Positions 14,636-16,728 of a DNA stretch of 16,728 bases are shown here, one piece after another. Each line of letters starts with the position of its first letter. Position 1 is the stretch's first letter. The notes below the pieces were generated by a model, which was not told the origin of the DNA, made no database searches, and saw only the letters and a list, made by a program, of their open reading frames with translations. Position numbers and translations under genes: made by a program. This DNA is from Collinsella aerofaciens (GTDB lineage: Bacteria > Actinomycetota > Coriobacteriia > Coriobacteriales > Coriobacteriaceae): NCBI GenBank assembly GCA_030826265.1, contig JAPJOH010000036.1, positions 1 through 16,728 of the forward strand, read 5' to 3'.

Positions 14636-15610
14636 ATGAACGGTTCGCATCTTGTTAAGATTTCCCGCCGTAGGGGAACCAAGTACACATTTACCATCAA
14701 GCGGAATATCACTATTGTGCGTGGCGATAGCGGCACGGGTAAGACGACGCTGTTTGACATGGTCGCAGACTACATGCGAACGGGCGAGCAGTCGGGCGTT
14801 TCCTTGCAATGCGATTGTCCCTGTGTCGCCCTGACCGATTATGATTGGCGAAACCAGCTTTTGTCCGTTCATGACTCGATTGTATTTGTCGATGAGGGCT
14901 TAAAAGAGATCCATTCTGATGAGTTTGCCCATCATGTGCTGTATTCCTCGAATTATTTCGTGCTGATCTCAAGGGCTGATTTCCCCAATCTTCCGTATAG
15001 CGTGGATGAGATTTACAAGATTAAGACGAGCGGAAAATACCATTCTTTTGTCCCTGTTTATCAAGATCGCGGGAATCATCGTTATGCTATTTCCCGGTCG
15101 GCGCCAAAACAGGACTTTTCTATCCTTCTATGCGAGGACAGTAAGTCTGGTTTCCAGTTCTTTGAACGGCATTTCGCTGACAGTGAGCTTACCTGCGCTT
15201 CGGCCATGACGAACAGCGCGATTTTGGGCTGGTTGGATCAGCATTTCGACGATCGCGTGTTTGTTGTCGCGGACGGAGCGGCATTTGGGTGCTATGCGGA
15301 CCGCGTCCTTAAGCCGCAAGACATTCACCGCGATACTGTTACGGTTTGTCTTCCCGAATCATTCGAGTGGCTTCTACTGAGCTCCGGCGTAATTTCAGGG
15401 CTAGATGTTAAGACGGTTTTGGAAACCCCAGAAGCCTTTGTAAACAGTGAGAAGTTTAAAAGCTGGGAGGATTTCTTCTATAAGTACTTACGTGAAATAA
15501 CTGGGGATTCGGTTTTTCACTACGACAAAGACTGCATTTCGGAGGCGTTTTGTACAGGAGGTAATTCTGCGAAGGTTATGGCTCTTATCGCATGCCGAAA
15601 TGTCCGATAG
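14636..15610 (+). CDS. P-loop ATPase paired with DUF4869, function unknown
   Basis: A 324-residue soluble protein. Residues 1 to about 155 are a compact P-loop NTPase with Walker A GDSGTGKT at 30-37 and Walker B SIVFVDEG at 81-88, only about 45 residues apart, then LISRADFPNLPYSVDEIY at 110-127, which looks like a conserved sensor segment. No ABC signature is present. Residues from about 158 form a second domain starting FSILLCEDSKSGFQFF (161-176) and containing VFVVADGAAFG (208-218). The spacing of Glu166, Asp213 and Gly218 is reminiscent of a degenerate Toprim fold, as in OLD-type nucleases, but the second Asp of DxD is absent. ATG 14636 has AGGTG six bases upstream; GTG 14627 is the alternative. 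Tight spacing to DUF4869 suggests a complex. No defence or mobile genes are visible around it. Confidence 0.75.
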   Translation: MNGSHLVKISRRRGTKYTFTIKRNITIVRGDSGTGKTTLFDMVADYMRTGEQSGVSLQCDCPCVALTDYDWRNQLLSVHDSIVFVDEGLKEIHSDEFAHHVLYSSNYFVLISRADFPNLPYSVDEIYKIKTSGKYHSFVPVYQDRGNHRYAISRSAPKQDFSILLCEDSKSGFQFFERHFADSELTCASAMTNSAILGWLDQHFDDRVFVVADGAAFGCYADRVLKPQDIHRDTVTVCLPESFEWLLLSSGVISGLDVKTVLETPEAFVNSEKFKSWEDFFYKYLREITGDSVFHYDKDCISEAFCTGGNSAKVMALIACRNVR

Positions 15611-15655
15611 TTTTGTTGAATAGCGTCGCGGCGTCACTTCCTGCGGCATACTAAA

Positions 15656-15672
15656 GAAGCTGTACATGCTTC
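15656..15672. repeat. Small imperfect palindrome before rfbB
   Basis: GAAGC at 15656-15660 and GCTTC at 15668-15672 flank TGTACAT. It lies in the 75-base gap between the ATPase stop and rfbB. The stem is short and has no U-run, so it is a poor terminator; it could be an operator or chance. No convincing promoter for rfbB was found in this gap. Confidence 0.2.
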
Positions 15673-15685
15673 AGATTGGATTTTC

Positions 15686-16705
15686 ATGTCTGAGATTTTC
15701 GAACCCAAGAATATCATCGTCACTGGCGGCTGCGGCTTCATCGGCAGCAACTTCGTGCACTACGTGGTCAACAACCACCCCGAGGTGCACGTCACCGTCC
15801 TGGACAAGCTGACCTACGCCGGCAACCCCGAGAACATCGCCGGCCTGCCCGAGGATAGGGTCGAGCTCGTCGTGGGCGACATCTGCGACGCCGGGCTGCT
15901 GGACCGCATCGTCCCGGGCCACGACGCCATCGTGCACTACGCCGCCGAGTCCCACAACGACAACTCCATCGCGGACCCGGAGCCCTTCCTGCGCACCAAC
16001 GTCGAGGGCACCTTCCGCCTGCTGGAGGCCGTCCGCAAGTACGGCGTCCGCTACCACCACGTCTCCACCGACGAGGTCTACGGCGACCTGGCGCTCGACG
16101 ACCCCGCCAAGTTCACCGAGGAGACGCCGTATCACCCGAGCAGCCCTTACTCGAGCACCAAGGCGTCCTCCGACATGCTGGTCCGCGCCTGGACCCGCAC
16201 CTACGGCCTGCGCACCACGATCTCCAACTGCTCCAACAACTACGGCCCCTACCAGCACGTGGAGAAGTTCATCCCCAGGCAGATCACCAACATCATCGAC
16301 GGCGTGCGCCCCAAGCTCTACGGCCGCGGCGAGAACGTCCGCGACTGGATCCACACCGAGGACCACTCCAGCGCCGTCTGGGACATCCTCACCAAGGGCC
16401 GCATGGGGGAGACCTACCTCATCGGCGCAAATGGCGAGAAGAACAACATCACCGTCCTGCGCATGATCCTCACGGCCATGGGCCGCGACCCCGAGGACTT
16501 CGACTGGGTCGCCGACCGCCCCGGCCACGACCGCCGCTACGCCATCGACTCGACCAAGCTCCAGCGCGAGCTGGGCTGGAGGCCGGCGCACACCGACTTC
16601 GCCGGGGGGCTCAAGCAGACGATCGACTGGTACGTCGCAAACGAGTCCTGGTGGCGCCCGGCCAAGGAGGCCACCGAGGCCAGGTACAGGGCCCAGGGCC
16701 AGTAA
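15686..16705 (+). CDS. rfbB: dTDP-glucose 4,6-dehydratase RmlB
   Basis: Converts dTDP-glucose, the RmlA product, to dTDP-4-keto-6-deoxyglucose, the precursor of dTDP-L-rhamnose. It is full length at 339 residues, an NAD-dependent extended short-chain dehydrogenase. GGCGFIG is at 14-20, DKLTYAGN at 40-47, YAAESHNDNS at 85-94, STDEVYGDL at 127-135 with the catalytic Asp-Glu pair, and Tyr155/Lys159 in YSSTK. NNYGPYQ at 184-190 and RPGHDRRYAID further on complete the family pattern. The ribosome site is weak (GGA five bases before the ATG). GC-rich like rfbA, from which it is separated by the DUF4869-ATPase pair. The window ends 23 bases after the stop, so rmlC/rmlD may follow outside it. Confidence 0.96.
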   Translation: MSEIFEPKNIIVTGGCGFIGSNFVHYVVNNHPEVHVTVLDKLTYAGNPENIAGLPEDRVELVVGDICDAGLLDRIVPGHDAIVHYAAESHNDNSIADPEPFLRTNVEGTFRLLEAVRKYGVRYHHVSTDEVYGDLALDDPAKFTEETPYHPSSPYSSTKASSDMLVRAWTRTYGLRTTISNCSNNYGPYQHVEKFIPRQITNIIDGVRPKLYGRGENVRDWIHTEDHSSAVWDILTKGRMGETYLIGANGEKNNITVLRMILTAMGRDPEDFDWVADRPGHDRRYAIDSTKLQRELGWRPAHTDFAGGLKQTIDWYVANESWWRPAKEATEARYRAQGQ

Positions 16706-16728
16706 GACCGTATCCCGGCGAACCGCGC

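Noticed and set aside
14192..14872. Minus-strand ORF (226 codons) opposite DUF4869 and the ATPase start
   Set aside because: Spans two well-supported plus-strand genes, shows no motif, and its composition follows the complement of those genes.
15935..15970. Unusual AAESHNDNS in RmlB instead of the commoner AAESHVDRS
   Set aside because: I recall this variant in Gram-positive RmlB proteins, and the catalytic residues are intact.
15671..16591. Minus-strand ORF (306 codons) opposite rfbB
   Set aside because: Antisense shadow with repetitive Val/Gly/Asp composition.
1..16728. CRISPR array, tRNA, rRNA, insertion sequence or attachment site
   Set aside because: No regularly spaced repeats, transposase, integrase or structural RNA pattern was seen; mobility is suggested only by composition shifts.

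Overview
The window is a surface-polysaccharide biosynthesis locus from a high-GC bacterium. It is most like a gut Coriobacteriia-type actinobacterium (Collinsella/Olsenella-like). That placement rests on the GC-rich codon use of the core sugar-nucleotide genes, the strong GGAGG ribosome sites and remembered gene families. No rRNA or other marker gene is present, so it is an inference.

Layout, left to right. (1) 168-6004, plus strand: the UDP-N-acetyl-L-fucosamine pathway. It comprises a CapE/FnlA-type dehydratase-epimerase, a CapF/FnlB-type reductase with a cupin domain, and a CapG/FnlC-type 2-epimerase. A GT4 glycosyltransferase sits between the second and third steps, and a WbuB-like GT4, the likely L-FucNAc transferase, follows. 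(2) 6031-9307, plus strand: a lipid-linked-sugar glycosylation module. It has a polyprenyl-phosphate GT2 enzyme, a DUF2304 small membrane partner and a 727-residue polytopic GT-C-like protein, the same arrangement as streptococcal GacI/GacJ/GacL. (3) A perfect bidirectional terminator hairpin at 9309-9345. (4) 9386-13054, minus strand: a two-gene glycosyltransferase operon with a DUF4422 protein and a tandem-GT2 protein. (5) 13194-14093, plus strand: rfbA (rmlA) with its own promoter and terminator. (6) 14189-15610, plus strand: two genes unrelated to sugar metabolism, a DUF4869 protein and a P-loop ATPase. (7) 15686-16705, plus strand: rfbB (rmlB). rmlC and rmlD are not in the window.

Base composition is sharply mosaic. 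Precursor-making genes (capE, capF, capG, rfbA, rfbB) are very GC-rich; a hand count of 841-900 gives 43/60 G+C. Transferase and membrane genes are AT-rich (7801-7860: 24/60). The DUF4869/ATPase pair is intermediate (14821-14880: 30/60). Composition changes at or just inside gene boundaries. This is what is expected if conserved precursor genes stay resident while structure-determining transferases are exchanged between strains.

Together the genes would supply UDP-L-FucNAc and dTDP-4-keto-6-deoxyglucose (toward dTDP-L-rhamnose), assemble a repeat unit on the inner face of the membrane, and decorate it outside using a polyprenyl-phosphate sugar. No Wzx flippase, Wzy polymerase or initiating phosphotransferase was recognised, so the locus continues outside the window. 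The least explained element is the DUF4869-ATPase pair lodged between rfbA and rfbB. No gap between genes exceeds 300 bases.
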